Shown here: piece by piece, positions 7,367 to 15,773 of the stretch
How positions within the stretch are numbered: the first letter of the stretch is position 1
Layout of the letters: each line of letters begins with the position of its first letter
Assembly (NCBI GenBank): GCA_902776615.1
Contig: CACYQU010000025.1
Coordinates: forward strand, 1 to 32,313
From: an uncultured bacterium
Lineage (GTDB): Bacteria; Verrucomicrobiota; Kiritimatiellia; RFP12; UBA1067
Direction: 5' to 3'
Length of the DNA stretch: 32,313 bases
Made by a program: the position numbers and the translations under genes
The notes under the pieces: generated by a model
What the model was told of the DNA's origin: nothing
The model's input: the letters and a program-made list of their open reading frames with translations, nothing else
The model's database searches: none

Positions 7367-7818
7367 ACAAAACGAAAGTGATAGCCTCTGCGGCGATTGT
7401 TGCGGCAGTTGCGGGAGGGTGCATCCAAGTGAAGACGGAAAGCGAAATCAAGCCCATTCACATCACAATGGATGTAAATCTAAAGGTCGACAAGGAACTC
7501 GACCGTGCGTTTGCGGACGAAACCCAGAAAAAACCGCGCGGAGACTTCGCGCAGATAAAGGCAATTCTCGAACGGGGAGTCGCAGGCATCACGAATCTCG
7601 GCATGATCGAGCCGCGCGACGGTGCGAGCGACGACGACAGGATATTCATCGCAGAATCCAACGCGCGCAGGCGCAAGCGCTTCGAGGATGTCGCGGCGTC
7701 AAGCGGCGTCAAACTTGAGACGGTGCAGCGGCGCAAGGCGCAAAAGATGCGCGACGACGTGCCGGTCGGCAGCGGAATATGGTGCCAGGCCGACGACGGC
7801 TCGTGGAGCCGCAAATAA
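7363..7818 (+). CDS. Lipoprotein that looks like a YnbE-YdbL fusion
   Basis: This 151-residue secreted lipoprotein has a signal peptide with lipobox AVAGGC, so lipidation is expected at C20. Residues about 29-46 (KPIHITMDVNLKVDKEL) match the short beta-strand region of YnbE. Residues about 60-150 match the periplasmic YdbL/DUF1318 family: IFIAESNARRRKRFEDVAA, then KLETVQRRKAQKM, and a final GSGIWCQADDGSW. In E. coli these are two separate proteins encoded after ydbH, with YnbE stacking on the outer-membrane side of YdbH and YdbL controlling it. AAGGAG lies 7 bases before the ATG, which overlaps the ydbH stop. The gene ends 15 bases from the convergent nfeD stop with no visible terminator. Confidence 0.78.
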   Translation: MNKTKVIASAAIVAAVAGGCIQVKTESEIKPIHITMDVNLKVDKELDRAFADETQKKPRGDFAQIKAILERGVAGITNLGMIEPRDGASDDDRIFIAESNARRRKRFEDVAASSGVKLETVQRRKAQKMRDDVPVGSGIWCQADDGSWSRK

Positions 7819-7833
7819 AACACCTCGACCGGA

Positions 7834-8280
7834 CTAGAGCGCGGCAACCTTCATCGTGAGGTTGTCCTGCGCGACAACCTTTGCGTCAACTCCGGCTGCG
7901 AGCGCCGTTTCGGAAATGGCGTTCCATTCGGCGTCACCCAGGAGGATCCGCCCGGCGATTGGCGGGTTGACCGCCACGGTGATCTTTCCGATGCGCCCCA
8001 CATTATCGTTGGCGAAATCCGCACACGACGTCTCGACAGAGCCCGCAAATATCTTCTTCATCCAGCGCCGCAGGAACACCAGATACACTATCGAAAACAC
8101 AGAGAACGCCGCGAGCTGCCATGTGAGGTCGAATGCTTCGCCGAAAGCAAACCGGCAAAGCCCCACCGTTGAGGCGGAAAGCCCGAAGAAAAATATCACG
8201 AAACCGGGCGCAAGCAGCTCAAGCAGCATCAACAGCGCGCCAAGATACATCCAAAGCCACGGGCATGAGAGAAAGTTCAT
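7834..8280 (-). CDS. NfeD-like membrane protein
   Basis: This 148-residue protein of the NfeD family (short form) has hydrophobic segments at about residues 5-30, 32-45 and 55-70. These are followed by a small C-terminal OB-fold-like domain: NVGRIGKITVAVNPPIAGRILLGDAEWNAIS, with GVDAKVVAQDNLTMKV at the end, the usual NfeD pattern. Long NfeD proteins carry an extra protease domain; none is present here. Family members work with stomatin-like proteins or membrane proteases in membrane quality control, but no stomatin gene is visible. The ATG at 8280 overlaps the dnaX stop (ATGA), so it is the second gene of the dnaX operon. Confidence 0.85.
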   Translation of the reverse strand: MNFLSCPWLWMYLGALLMLLELLAPGFVIFFFGLSASTVGLCRFAFGEAFDLTWQLAAFSVFSIVYLVFLRRWMKKIFAGSVETSCADFANDNVGRIGKITVAVNPPIAGRILLGDAEWNAISETALAAGVDAKVVAQDNLTMKVAAL

Positions 8281-9680
8281 TTGCGGGGTTCCTTTATGTC
8301 GATGATTGTAGCGCCCGGCAGAGACGCAAGGATTGAATTAAGCTTGGGGTCGTCGAGAATATCCTGCCTGTGCGAAATCGAAGGCGAAGGCTTCGGCGGC
8401 TCTTGCGCAGGCGACAGGTCAACCCGAGCCGGCGGAACCGGTTTCGGCGGCGGCTGGACCGGAGGCTGGACGGCAGGCCGAGGACGGGGTTCCGCCGCGC
8501 GAGGCTGGGTTGCGGGCTCTGAGCCGGAAACCTGACTGCGAAGTTCGCGGACCGCCTTCATCAGCTCCTCCACCGTAGCGGTGGTCGCTATGCGCGAAGC
8601 CCGTATAAGCGACATTTCGATAAGGGTTCTCACGCTCAACACGTGGCGGAGTTTGTCCTCCATCTCGGCTATCTGGTCGCACACGCGGAACACTCTGGCG
8701 GCGTTCGTCCTGCGCGCCTGCTCCACAAGAGTCTTTATCTGCTCCGGGGTGGCCGTAAGCGATTTTGCGCCAGGCCCCAGAGCCTGCACCACGACAAGGT
8801 TGCGGAAGTGCTGCAAAAGCTCTCCCGCGACGCGACGCATGTTCTTGCCGGAAGAGTCGAACATCTCGATCGCGGAAAGTATCGCGGCCGTATCGCCATC
8901 CAATATCGCACCCGCAAGGTTTTCCAGCGCGGCGCGGGAGACGAGACCGAACACTCCGAGCGCGTCCTCTTCGGTAACCTTGTCGCCCCTGAAGGATATG
9001 AGCTGGTCGAGCGAACTTAGCGCGTCGCGCATTCCGCCCTCGGCGCCGCGTGCGATGGCGAGAAGCGCATCCTCCTCGGCGGATATCCCTTCTTTGCCGC
9101 AAACATGCTTGAGCCGCGCAACGATATCGTTGGTTTGGATGCGCCTGAGATCGAAGCGCTGGCAGCGCGAAATAATGGTAGGCAGCACCTTGTCGCCCTC
9201 GGTCGTGGCGAAGATGAAACGCGCGTGGGGCGGCGGCTCTTCCAGCGTTTTCAGAAGCGCGTTCCACGCCGAGTTGGACAACATGTGGCATTCGTCGATT
9301 ATATATATCTTGTAGCGCGAGGTTGCCGGCTTGAACTCCACCGACTCGATTATCGGGCGCACGTCCTCGACCTTGTTGTGCGATGCGGCGTCAAGCTCGG
9401 TTACGTCCAGCGAGCGCCCGGCGGCGATTTCGCGGCAGTTTACGCATTCGCCGCACGGCTCCACACCCTTCGGGTTCAGACAGTTCAGCGCCTTTGCGAA
9501 TATCCTCGACAGCGTAGTCTTTCCGATGCCGCGCGGCCCTATGAACAAATACGCATTGGCCACGCGTCCGGCCTCTATCGCATGCCTCAGCGTCTTTACG
9601 ACATGTTCCTGCCCAACGACGTCGTCGAACGTCATGGGCCTGTACTTCAGAGGAAGCGCGATATGTGTAGCATCTGCCAT
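8277..9680 (-). CDS. dnaX: DNA polymerase III subunit gamma/tau
   Basis: This 467-residue clamp-loader ATPase belongs to the replicative DNA polymerase III. Visible are Walker A GPRGIGKT at about 48-55, four zinc-binding cysteines (C67, C76, C79, C82), Walker B IIDEC at 127-131, sensor/arginine-finger SRC at 171-173, and the gamma/tau collar helices up to about 350. A proline-rich linker follows (about 375-430), ending in a short conserved tail (LNSILASLPGATIIDI). It is shorter than E. coli tau and has no obvious large tau-specific domain. No frameshift signal that would make a separate gamma form was noticed. The ATG at 9680 was chosen because an extended -10 box ends 8 bases upstream. It is followed by nfeD. 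Confidence 0.95.
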   Translation of the reverse strand: MADATHIALPLKYRPMTFDDVVGQEHVVKTLRHAIEAGRVANAYLFIGPRGIGKTTLSRIFAKALNCLNPKGVEPCGECVNCREIAAGRSLDVTELDAASHNKVEDVRPIIESVEFKPATSRYKIYIIDECHMLSNSAWNALLKTLEEPPPHARFIFATTEGDKVLPTIISRCQRFDLRRIQTNDIVARLKHVCGKEGISAEEDALLAIARGAEGGMRDALSSLDQLISFRGDKVTEEDALGVFGLVSRAALENLAGAILDGDTAAILSAIEMFDSSGKNMRRVAGELLQHFRNLVVVQALGPGAKSLTATPEQIKTLVEQARRTNAARVFRVCDQIAEMEDKLRHVLSVRTLIEMSLIRASRIATTATVEELMKAVRELRSQVSGSEPATQPRAAEPRPRPAVQPPVQPPPKPVPPARVDLSPAQEPPKPSPSISHRQDILDDPKLNSILASLPGATIIDIKEPRK

Positions 9681-9688
9681 CGCCGTGT

Positions 9689-9699
9689 ATTATACCAAA
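9689..9699 (-). promoter_or_regulatory. Extended -10 promoter of dnaX
   Basis: Minus-strand TTTGGTATAAT lies in the 19-base gap between the pth stop and the dnaX ATG. The hexamer ends 8 bases before the ATG, and the -35 position has no TTGACA-like sequence. This predicts a leaderless or nearly leaderless dnaX message. Confidence 0.75.
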
Positions 9700-10305
9700 T
9701 CATGAAGCGGCATTTGCGCGCACTTCACCCTGCGCTTCGGCCGCATTGAAGGAGTTGAACGCGTTCATGGCCCTGTCCGGTCCGTCGCGGACCACTGCGG
9801 CGGCGGCTTTTACAGCCTCGGCGATCACCGCATCCATTGTCTTTCGCGCGTCTGGAGAGAACTTCCCGAGGACATGGCCTATCACATTGCCGCGCTCTTT
9901 GCCGACGCCCAGCTTGAGGCGCGCGAACGACTGCGTGCCGAGGCGCTCAATTATATTGCGTATGCCGTTGTGTCCTCCGCACGAGCCGCCGACGCGTATG
10001 CGCATGCGCCCGAGCGGAAGGTCTATGTCGTCCTGCACCACAAGGAGATCGGCGGGAGTCGCGTTATGATACTTCACAACCGGCGCGACAGACTCGCCCG
10101 AAAGGTTCATGAACGTCTGCGGCTTGACGAGCAACACGTCAACACCGGCAAAGACGCCGCGCGCCATCAGGCACTGAAACGACTTCCTGGCCTCCCATGA
10201 TGCGCCGATTCCGGACGCTATGGCGTCCACGGTCTCGAACCCGACGGAGTGCGGCGTGTCGGCGTACTGCGCGCCGGGATTCCCGAGACCTGCGATTATC
10301 TTCAT
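9700..10305 (-). CDS. pth: Peptidyl-tRNA hydrolase
   Basis: This 201-residue enzyme recycles tRNA by cutting peptidyl-tRNA released from stalled ribosomes. Family residues are all present: N9 in GLGNPG, H19 in TPHSVGF, N67 in TFMNLSG, the aspartates of DDIDLPLG (about 92-95) and N113 in GGHNG. The tail after residue 180 is short and unconserved. The start is ATG at 10305, whose A is also the last base of the prs stop (TGATG); a GTG one codon earlier is possible. It is the last gene of the M50 protease-eda-prs-pth operon. Pairing of prs with pth is common in bacteria. Confidence 0.95.
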   Translation of the reverse strand: MKIIAGLGNPGAQYADTPHSVGFETVDAIASGIGASWEARKSFQCLMARGVFAGVDVLLVKPQTFMNLSGESVAPVVKYHNATPADLLVVQDDIDLPLGRMRIRVGGSCGGHNGIRNIIERLGTQSFARLKLGVGKERGNVIGHVLGKFSPDARKTMDAVIAEAVKAAAAVVRDGPDRAMNAFNSFNAAEAQGEVRANAAS

Positions 10306-11273
10306 CACTCGTGGTTGAAAAGGTCGTTGATCGACGCATTCTCGTGCGTGCGCTTGATCGCCTCGCCGATGAGCGGCGCAACCGAAAGCTGCGTCAGCTT
10401 GAAAGGAAGCTTCGACGGGTCGAACCCCTCGCGCAGCGGGATGGTGTCGGTCACGACCAGCTCGTCAAGCTGAGTCTCGGTCATGAGGCGCTCGACGCCC
10501 TTCGTCGTAAGCGGGAAGTGCGACACGAACGCATGCACCGACTTTGCGCCGTTTTCGCGGCACATTTTCGCCGCGGCCGAGAGCGTACCGCCGGTAGCCG
10601 TCATGTCGTCGATCATTATGACGTCGCACCCCTTCACGTCGCCGACGACGCTGAACGCATCGACCGTCGAATCGCCCGTGCGCTGCTTGGCGACGATCGC
10701 GAGCCCGCAGGAAAGCTTGCGGCTGTAGCCGTAGGCGGTCTTGGCCCCGCCGGTATCCGGCGACACGACGACCGGCTTGGCCCAGTGCTGGTCGCGAATG
10801 TACTTGAGAATCACCGGCTCGGCCTTGAGGTGATCGAGGGGAACGTCGAAAAAGCCCTGAATCTGGTTCGCGTGCAGATCCATCGCAAGAACGCGGTCGG
10901 CGCCTGCGCGCTGGAGAAGGTTCGCGACAAGACGGGCCGTGATCGGAACGCGCGGCTGGTCTTTGCGGTCCTGGCGCGCGTAGGCGTAGTACGGAAGCAC
11001 GGCCGTTATGCGCGCGGCGGAGCCGCGGCGGAGCGCATCCATGATTATGAAAAGCTCCATGTACGCATCGTTCGGACGGGGCGATCCCGACTGGATCACA
11101 AACACGTCCTTTCCGCGAACCGGGTCTATGACCTGGCAGAAGGTCTCCCCGTCGGGGAAGTGCTTGATGTCGATCTTGTTGAGCGGACGCCCAAGGTAGT
11201 TTGCCACCTTTTCCGCGAGCGCGGGGTTGGCCGTGCCCGAAAACACCATTATCTCGTCGCCGAACTGGCTCAT
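10305..11273 (-). CDS. prs: Ribose-phosphate pyrophosphokinase
   Basis: This 322-residue enzyme makes PRPP from ribose 5-phosphate and ATP for nucleotide, histidine and tryptophan synthesis. It shows the ATP-binding region PRPNDAYMELF, the metal-binding DLHANQIQGFFD, the flexible catalytic loop KQRTGDSTVDAFSVVGD and the PRPP loop MIDDMTATGGTL. The start is set at MSQFGDEIMVFSG, an ATG with AAGGAG eight bases upstream that overlaps the eda stop (ATGA). A longer open frame exists upstream but runs inside eda. The protein is close to the normal family length. It is co-transcribed with eda upstream and pth downstream. Confidence 0.96.
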   Translation of the reverse strand: MSQFGDEIMVFSGTANPALAEKVANYLGRPLNKIDIKHFPDGETFCQVIDPVRGKDVFVIQSGSPRPNDAYMELFIIMDALRRGSAARITAVLPYYAYARQDRKDQPRVPITARLVANLLQRAGADRVLAMDLHANQIQGFFDVPLDHLKAEPVILKYIRDQHWAKPVVVSPDTGGAKTAYGYSRKLSCGLAIVAKQRTGDSTVDAFSVVGDVKGCDVIMIDDMTATGGTLSAAAKMCRENGAKSVHAFVSHFPLTTKGVERLMTETQLDELVVTDTIPLREGFDPSKLPFKLTQLSVAPLIGEAIKRTHENASINDLFNHE

Positions 11274-11929
11274 GAACGGATTCTCCTTACTAGTGCCGCG
11301 GCATCTGCCGCGAGTTTTTCGATTGCGGCGAAGTCGCCCGCCGCCAAAGCGTCTTTGGGGACGATCCACGTGCCGCCGCAAGCGACGACTTCGGGAACCG
11401 CCAGATACTGCTCGACATTCGCGAGGTTCACGCCGCCCGTCGGCATGAACCTTACCCCCGTGAAGCGGAACGCGCCGAGCAGATTCTTTATCATCTTCAC
11501 ACCGCCTGCAGCCTCGGCCGGGAAGAACTTGACCGTCTTCGCGCCGGCGGAGAGCGCCTGCGAAAGCTCGCTGGCCGTCGCCACGCCAGGGCAGAACGGC
11601 ATAAGCGCAGAGCTCGCCTCCTCCATTATCGCAGGATCGAACCCCGGCGCGACGCAAAACGCCGCACCCGCCTTCTTGGCGGAATAAAGCTGGTCAACCG
11701 TGAGAACCGTGCCTGCGCCAACCGTCGCTTCGGGGACTTCATGCCGGATGGCCGAAATCGCAGCGGCGGCTGCCCTGGTGCGGAACGTCACCTCCAAAAC
11801 AGGAAGGCCTCCCGCAACAAGCGCCCGCGCCAAAGGCACCGCCTGCGCCGCGTCTTCGATCACGATCACGGGAATTATGCCTGCCGGCCCGAGAGTTCCT
11901 GCGATATCCATACGGCTGCTACCTTTCAT
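11270..11929 (-). CDS. eda: KDPG/KHG aldolase (2-dehydro-3-deoxyphosphogluconate aldolase)
   Basis: This class I aldolase of up to 219 residues splits 2-keto-3-deoxy-6-phosphogluconate to pyruvate and glyceraldehyde 3-phosphate (Entner-Doudoroff or uronate breakdown), and may also act on 4-hydroxy-2-oxoglutarate. It shows the catalytic glutamate E46 in LEVTFRT, the glycine-rich GAGTVLT, the Schiff-base lysine K134 in KFFPAEAAGG, and the phosphate-binding MPTGGV. Two starts are possible: ATG at 11929, which overlaps the end of the M50 gene, or ATG at 11911 with AAAGG upstream (213 residues). The second gives a length nearer the family norm. No edd gene is in the window, so the feeding pathway is unknown. 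Confidence 0.93.
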   Translation of the reverse strand: MKGSSRMDIAGTLGPAGIIPVIVIEDAAQAVPLARALVAGGLPVLEVTFRTRAAAAAISAIRHEVPEATVGAGTVLTVDQLYSAKKAGAAFCVAPGFDPAIMEEASSALMPFCPGVATASELSQALSAGAKTVKFFPAEAAGGVKMIKNLLGAFRFTGVRFMPTGGVNLANVEQYLAVPEVVACGGTWIVPKDALAAGDFAAIEKLAADAAALVRRIRS

Positions 11930-12653
11930 ATGGCGGCGGCGAAACGCGCGCCTCGAAGTCGTCTTGCGTCCAGTGGCGGAAGTCGGGGTCGGCCCGCGCC
12001 AGGAGATACTCCCTGTACCCTTCCTGCCATATCATATATGCGATCATGATGGAGATGAAGCCCCATCCGCCACCGTTGAAAATCGACCACAACCCACGCA
12101 ACCCAAGCAACACGGCGAACACGCGCCCTACCCACATCGCCACAAGCGTGGCACGCTCGCGCGACATGAACGCCCGCATGAGAGACCGGAAGATGCGCCC
12201 GCCGTCCATCGGAAACCCGGGCAGGAGGTTGAAGCCGCCGAGCATCACATTCATCCAGAACATGTACACCAGCACCTCGGCGAGCCACACGTTGGAAACA
12301 ACCCCCAAAGCCAGAACGCCATATGCGACAAGCGCCAGCGCGAAACTCACAAGCGGCCCCGCAAGAGCCGTGAGAAACTCCTGCCAGGCCTTGCGCGGCA
12401 TCGCGGAAAGCGAGGCGCACCCGCCCAGAAGCGAAAGCGTTATGTCGCGCGTGCGATACCCGAAAGCGCGAGCCGCAAGAGCGTGCCCGAGCTCGTGAAG
12501 CGTTACCGAAACGGCAAGAACGATCGCCGCCGCCAAACCGAAACTGAACGAATGGAAGTCGGTAACGAAAAGCAACAGCAACACGACGAACGAGAGATTC
12601 ACGTAGACCGGAATCCCAAACAAATCGCAAATCCTGTATTTCGCCTGAAACAT
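11919..12653 (-). CDS. M50-family (site-2 protease-like) membrane metalloprotease
   Basis: This 244-residue membrane protein has about five to six hydrophobic segments. The zinc site HELGH is at residues 53-57 within a membrane helix, and the third ligand motif NLLPGFPMDGG is at about 142-152. It resembles the short SpoIVFB/rhomboid-free S2P branch without PDZ or CBS domains. Such enzymes cut membrane-embedded anti-sigma factors or remnant peptides; the substrate here is unknown. Its ATG at 12653 lies 8 bases after an extended -10 box, making it the head of the eda-prs-pth operon. It overlaps eda by 11 bases if eda starts at 11929. Confidence 0.9.
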   Translation of the reverse strand: MFQAKYRICDLFGIPVYVNLSFVVLLLLFVTDFHSFSFGLAAAIVLAVSVTLHELGHALAARAFGYRTRDITLSLLGGCASLSAMPRKAWQEFLTALAGPLVSFALALVAYGVLALGVVSNVWLAEVLVYMFWMNVMLGGFNLLPGFPMDGGRIFRSLMRAFMSRERATLVAMWVGRVFAVLLGLRGLWSIFNGGGWGFISIMIAYMIWQEGYREYLLARADPDFRHWTQDDFEARVSPPPYER

Positions 12654-12661
12654 CAGCGAGT

Positions 12662-12673
12662 ATTATACCAAAA
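12662..12673 (-). promoter_or_regulatory. Extended -10 promoter of the M50 protease-eda-prs-pth operon
   Basis: Minus-strand TTTTGGTATAAT has its hexamer ending 8 bases before the ATG at 12653. There is no -35 match at 17-base spacing. It sits in the gap after the murF stop. Confidence 0.75.
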
Positions 12674-12701
12674 ATCCCCGTTCTTCGCCGCAGACGCGCC
12701 G

Positions 12702-13847
12702 CTAGCCGTCAAGCAACGAACCAAGGCTCATGGAGTGGGACGCTTTCAGAAGCACGATGTCCCCGGAAGACACGTCAAAGCGGAACTTCTTTTTGAGCGG
12801 AGCAAGAGTCTTGTAGGCAAGATGGCATAGGCATTTGGAGCTTTCCTCCCCCACGCCTATGACCAGAGGTATCCCCAGTTTCATCGCATGATCAAACACC
12901 TTGCGGTGCATTTCGGCCGCGTCAGGGCCAAGCTCGAACATGTCGCCGAGGACGGCGACATGCTTGCCTTCGCACGGAGTCGCCGCAAACGCATCGAGAG
13001 CGGCGATCATCGAATCCGGATTCGCGTTGTACGAATCGTCGATGTAAGTCACGCCGTCCTTTACACGCTTTCTCCAGCGTGCGCCCGGCAGCGAAAATCC
13101 TTCAAGGGCCGCAATCGCATTTTCGCGAGTGGCTCCGAACCTTTCGGCGACCGCAAATGCAAGCGCGGCATTCGATACATTGTGGTCGCCCGGCAAGACG
13201 CCGGCCATCGCCTTGACGAGCCATTCCGGTCTTGGATCGACTTCGACAAACTCTCCGCCGCAAAGTTCCCGCAGCCGCGACAGCCTTGCATTGTTGCGGG
13301 CGGCGACGCCAAACATCCTGGCGCGGGCGAGAAGGACGCCCTTCTCTTCGGCGATGCCGTCCTGCGAGCCGAAGAACTCGAGGTGGGCCGTGCCGACATT
13401 TGTCACCAATCCGCAATCGGGTTCTGCGATGTCGCATAGGGCCGCGATTTCGCCCGGATGGTTCGAACCCATCTCCAGAACAAGGAAATCGGCGTCTTTC
13501 GGGCAATTGAGAATCGTCACCGGAAGGCCGATATGGTTGTTGAAATTGCCTTCTGTGGCGTGGACCTTGCCGACTGCAGAGAGAAAGGCTTTCGTCAGCT
13601 CCTTCGTTGTGGTCTTGCCGGCGGATCCCGTCACGCCGACAACCTTGGCCTTGAGCGAACGGCGGTATTCGCGCGCCAGCTCGCCAAGCTCATCGTATCC
13701 GTCGACAATTCCGACGGCGCCTTTTGCGAGCGCCTGCGGGATGAAATCGTGGCCATCGGCCTTCTCGCCTTTGAGGGCGACGAAAAGCATCCCGGGCTTG
13801 ACCTGCCTTGAATCGAACGTGGCGCCGGTAAAATCGAATTTCTTCAT
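12702..13847 (-). CDS. murF: UDP-N-acetylmuramoyl-tripeptide--D-alanyl-D-alanine ligase
   Basis: This 381-residue Mur ligase adds D-Ala-D-Ala to the cytoplasmic peptidoglycan precursor. The N-terminal part has FDSRQVKPGMLFVAL, where FDSR is the substrate-binding motif. The P-loop GSAGKTTT is at about 74-81, followed by NFNNHIGLP, EMGSNHPGEI, TNVGTAHLEFFGS and IDDSYNANPDSM, all standard for MurF. It is shorter than E. coli MurF (about 450 residues), mainly at the N-terminus, and ends soon after VLLKASHSMSL. The ATG overlaps the lpxA stop (ATGA), so it is the last gene of tyrS-lptF-lpxA-murF. A 54-base gap separates it from the next operon start. Confidence 0.94.
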   Translation of the reverse strand: MKKFDFTGATFDSRQVKPGMLFVALKGEKADGHDFIPQALAKGAVGIVDGYDELGELAREYRRSLKAKVVGVTGSAGKTTTKELTKAFLSAVGKVHATEGNFNNHIGLPVTILNCPKDADFLVLEMGSNHPGEIAALCDIAEPDCGLVTNVGTAHLEFFGSQDGIAEEKGVLLARARMFGVAARNNARLSRLRELCGGEFVEVDPRPEWLVKAMAGVLPGDHNVSNAALAFAVAERFGATRENAIAALEGFSLPGARWRKRVKDGVTYIDDSYNANPDSMIAALDAFAATPCEGKHVAVLGDMFELGPDAAEMHRKVFDHAMKLGIPLVIGVGEESSKCLCHLAYKTLAPLKKKFRFDVSSGDIVLLKASHSMSLGSLLDG

Positions 13848-14623
13848 GACACTCCACGCGAAGACTGGCGGTAGAACGCGACAAGCCTCTGTATCTCGTC
13901 AAACTGTTCAACGTCGTTTTCGACGCGCTCGAGGGCCTGCGTTCTGTTCAGGCCGTCGCGGTATATGAAGCGGTGAGCCTCTTTAAGGGCGTGTATCACA
14001 TCCTTCGCGAAGCCGCGGCGCGTGAGCCCCACCACATTGGGGCCAATCACCTTCATGGCGCCATCAACCATGTCGCCAAGCATGTACGGGGGGAAGTCCT
14101 GGCGGATCTTGCACATGCCGCCGATCATGGCATGCGCGCCAACGGTGCAGAACTGGTGCGCGGCCGAGCATCCGCCGACAATGGACCAATCCTGCAGATG
14201 CACATCGCCGGCAAGCTGCACCGAGTTGGAGCAAATGACGTGATTGCCGAGTATCACGCCATGCGCCGCATGGCAGTAGGCCATGAAAAGGCAGTCGCTG
14301 CCGATCACGGTCTTCTCGCCGTCGGCTGTTCCGAGGTGCACCGTGGCGAATTCACGGATCACCGTACGGTCGCCGATCTCCACGTAGCTGGTCGAACCCT
14401 CCTTGTATTTGAGGTCCTGCGTCTTCATGCCGATGAGGGCATACGGGAATATCTGGCATTTCTCGCCGATTGTGGTATGACCGTCGACAATGGCGCCCTG
14501 CATGACGATTGTGCCGCCGCCAAGCGTCACATTGCGCCCGACGTGGGCGTAAGGACCGATTTCGACATCCGCGCCAAGCCTGGCGCCGTCTTCGACTATT
14601 GCAGTAGCATGTATCTTTGCCAT
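13844..14623 (-). CDS. lpxA: UDP-N-acetylglucosamine O-acyltransferase
   Basis: This 259-residue enzyme catalyses the first step of lipid A synthesis, putting a hydroxyacyl chain on UDP-GlcNAc. The N-terminal 180 or so residues are left-handed beta-helix hexapeptide repeats (GARLGADVEIGPYAHV, NHVICSNSVQLAGDV). The catalytic histidine is in CHAAHGVILG and the acyl-chain region is HQFCTVGAHAMIGG. A helical C-terminal domain with GLTRRGF follows. The start is ATG at 14623, preceded by the strong Shine-Dalgarno AAAGGAGG. A longer open frame upstream belongs to the lptF region in another frame. It shows that the organism makes lipid A or a related outer-membrane lipid. Confidence 0.95.
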   Translation of the reverse strand: MAKIHATAIVEDGARLGADVEIGPYAHVGRNVTLGGGTIVMQGAIVDGHTTIGEKCQIFPYALIGMKTQDLKYKEGSTSYVEIGDRTVIREFATVHLGTADGEKTVIGSDCLFMAYCHAAHGVILGNHVICSNSVQLAGDVHLQDWSIVGGCSAAHQFCTVGAHAMIGGMCKIRQDFPPYMLGDMVDGAMKVIGPNVVGLTRRGFAKDVIHALKEAHRFIYRDGLNRTQALERVENDVEQFDEIQRLVAFYRQSSRGVS

Positions 14624-14643
14624 AGAGGTTCCTCCTTTGGGCG

Positions 14644-15762
14644 TTAAAGATTTCTGGGTATCAGCCGCGATGCCAAAACCAGGCATGCGAGAACGGCCGA
14701 CCATATGAGCAGTTCCGGGTGGAGCGAGTAGTTCTTGTGAAGGCTCAGCATCAGTATCACTATCAAATAGTAGCCGAGCGACACCGCAAGCGCTATCGCC
14801 ATGCCGATGGTGGATTCCTTCCTCTGGGCTTTTATGCCGAGAGGAATCCCGACCAGCACGAAACAAAACGAAGCCATCGCAAACACAAAGCGCTTCGAAA
14901 GCTCCACTTTGAGTTCGCAGAGGTCGCGCAGCACAAGCTTGCGATCCATGTTGCCGGCATTGCTGCCGCCCTTGCACTTTTCCGCCTGGGCCGCGTCGTC
15001 GCGTATTCTGCCGATCAGCTCCATAAGCCGCAGATCCTTCTCCTTCTTGCTGTACTTCGACTTCTTGAGCGCGTCCTTCACGACATGCTGCGCCCTGTTG
15101 GCGCGCGCCATCGCCGGATGGTTCTCGTCCACAGGATCGATCGTCATGTTGTACAGGTCGAGCGCAATATCGCGGCCTCTGCTTTCGACAAGCGCTTTGG
15201 AAGCCGTTATCATGCGATCGAACTTCGGGTTGGAGTAGTCGATTACGATCAGATCGTATACCCAATTGCCCTCCTTGGCGCCGAAGTAGAGCTTCAATTT
15301 GGGGAAGTCGGTTATCACGCGTCCCGGCTCAAGAACGTCCAATCCCGTATCGACCGACACTTTGGCCTTCAGCGAGCGGCGCAGTTCGTGTCCCCGCGGC
15401 ACGATTTCGTTGTTCACGTAGAAGCCGATCAGCGAGCATGCAAGGCCGAACAGGATCGGCCACTTCATGACCGACAGGAGATTCACTCCGCACGCACGCA
15501 TGGCGGCGATCTCGCTGTCGGCGCTCATGCGCGAAAACACCAGCACGCTCGAAACAAGCAATGCGAGCGGCATGGTCCACTGCAGCGTCTCGGGGAAGCT
15601 CACCATTGTGAATTCTCCGACAAGCCGCATAGGCAGCCCGCTGAGGATGTAGCCCACGATCTGCACCATCAGACCGATCGTGAGCACGAAAGTGAGAACG
15701 AGAAATGCGAGCATGAAGCTCGAAAGGAACGAGCCGAACACGTATCTCTCGATCGTCTTCAC
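14644..15762 (-). CDS. LptF/LptG-family lipopolysaccharide export permease
   Basis: This 372-residue inner-membrane permease of the YjgP/YjgQ family takes LPS out of the inner membrane as part of LptB2FG. Hydrophobic segments are at about 15-40, 60-80 and 100-120, then a large periplasmic beta domain (about 125-260), then three helices near the C-terminus. The motif EIAAMRACGVNL is typical of the coupling helix that meets the ATPase. The start is GTG at 15762, just after the tyrS stop, chosen from the VKTIERYVFGSFL beginning that matches the family. One gene only is visible; a second permease and LptB must lie elsewhere. Confidence 0.9.
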   Translation of the reverse strand: MKTIERYVFGSFLSSFMLAFLVLTFVLTIGLMVQIVGYILSGLPMRLVGEFTMVSFPETLQWTMPLALLVSSVLVFSRMSADSEIAAMRACGVNLLSVMKWPILFGLACSLIGFYVNNEIVPRGHELRRSLKAKVSVDTGLDVLEPGRVITDFPKLKLYFGAKEGNWVYDLIVIDYSNPKFDRMITASKALVESRGRDIALDLYNMTIDPVDENHPAMARANRAQHVVKDALKKSKYSKKEKDLRLMELIGRIRDDAAQAEKCKGGSNAGNMDRKLVLRDLCELKVELSKRFVFAMASFCFVLVGIPLGIKAQRKESTIGMAIALAVSLGYYLIVILMLSLHKNYSLHPELLIWSAVLACLVLASRLIPRNL

Positions 15763-15773
15763 TTGCGGCCGCC

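Noticed and set aside
11274..11657. Long N-terminal extension of Prs
   Set aside because: It lies within eda in another frame, and a Shine-Dalgarno directly precedes the normal Prs start at 11273.
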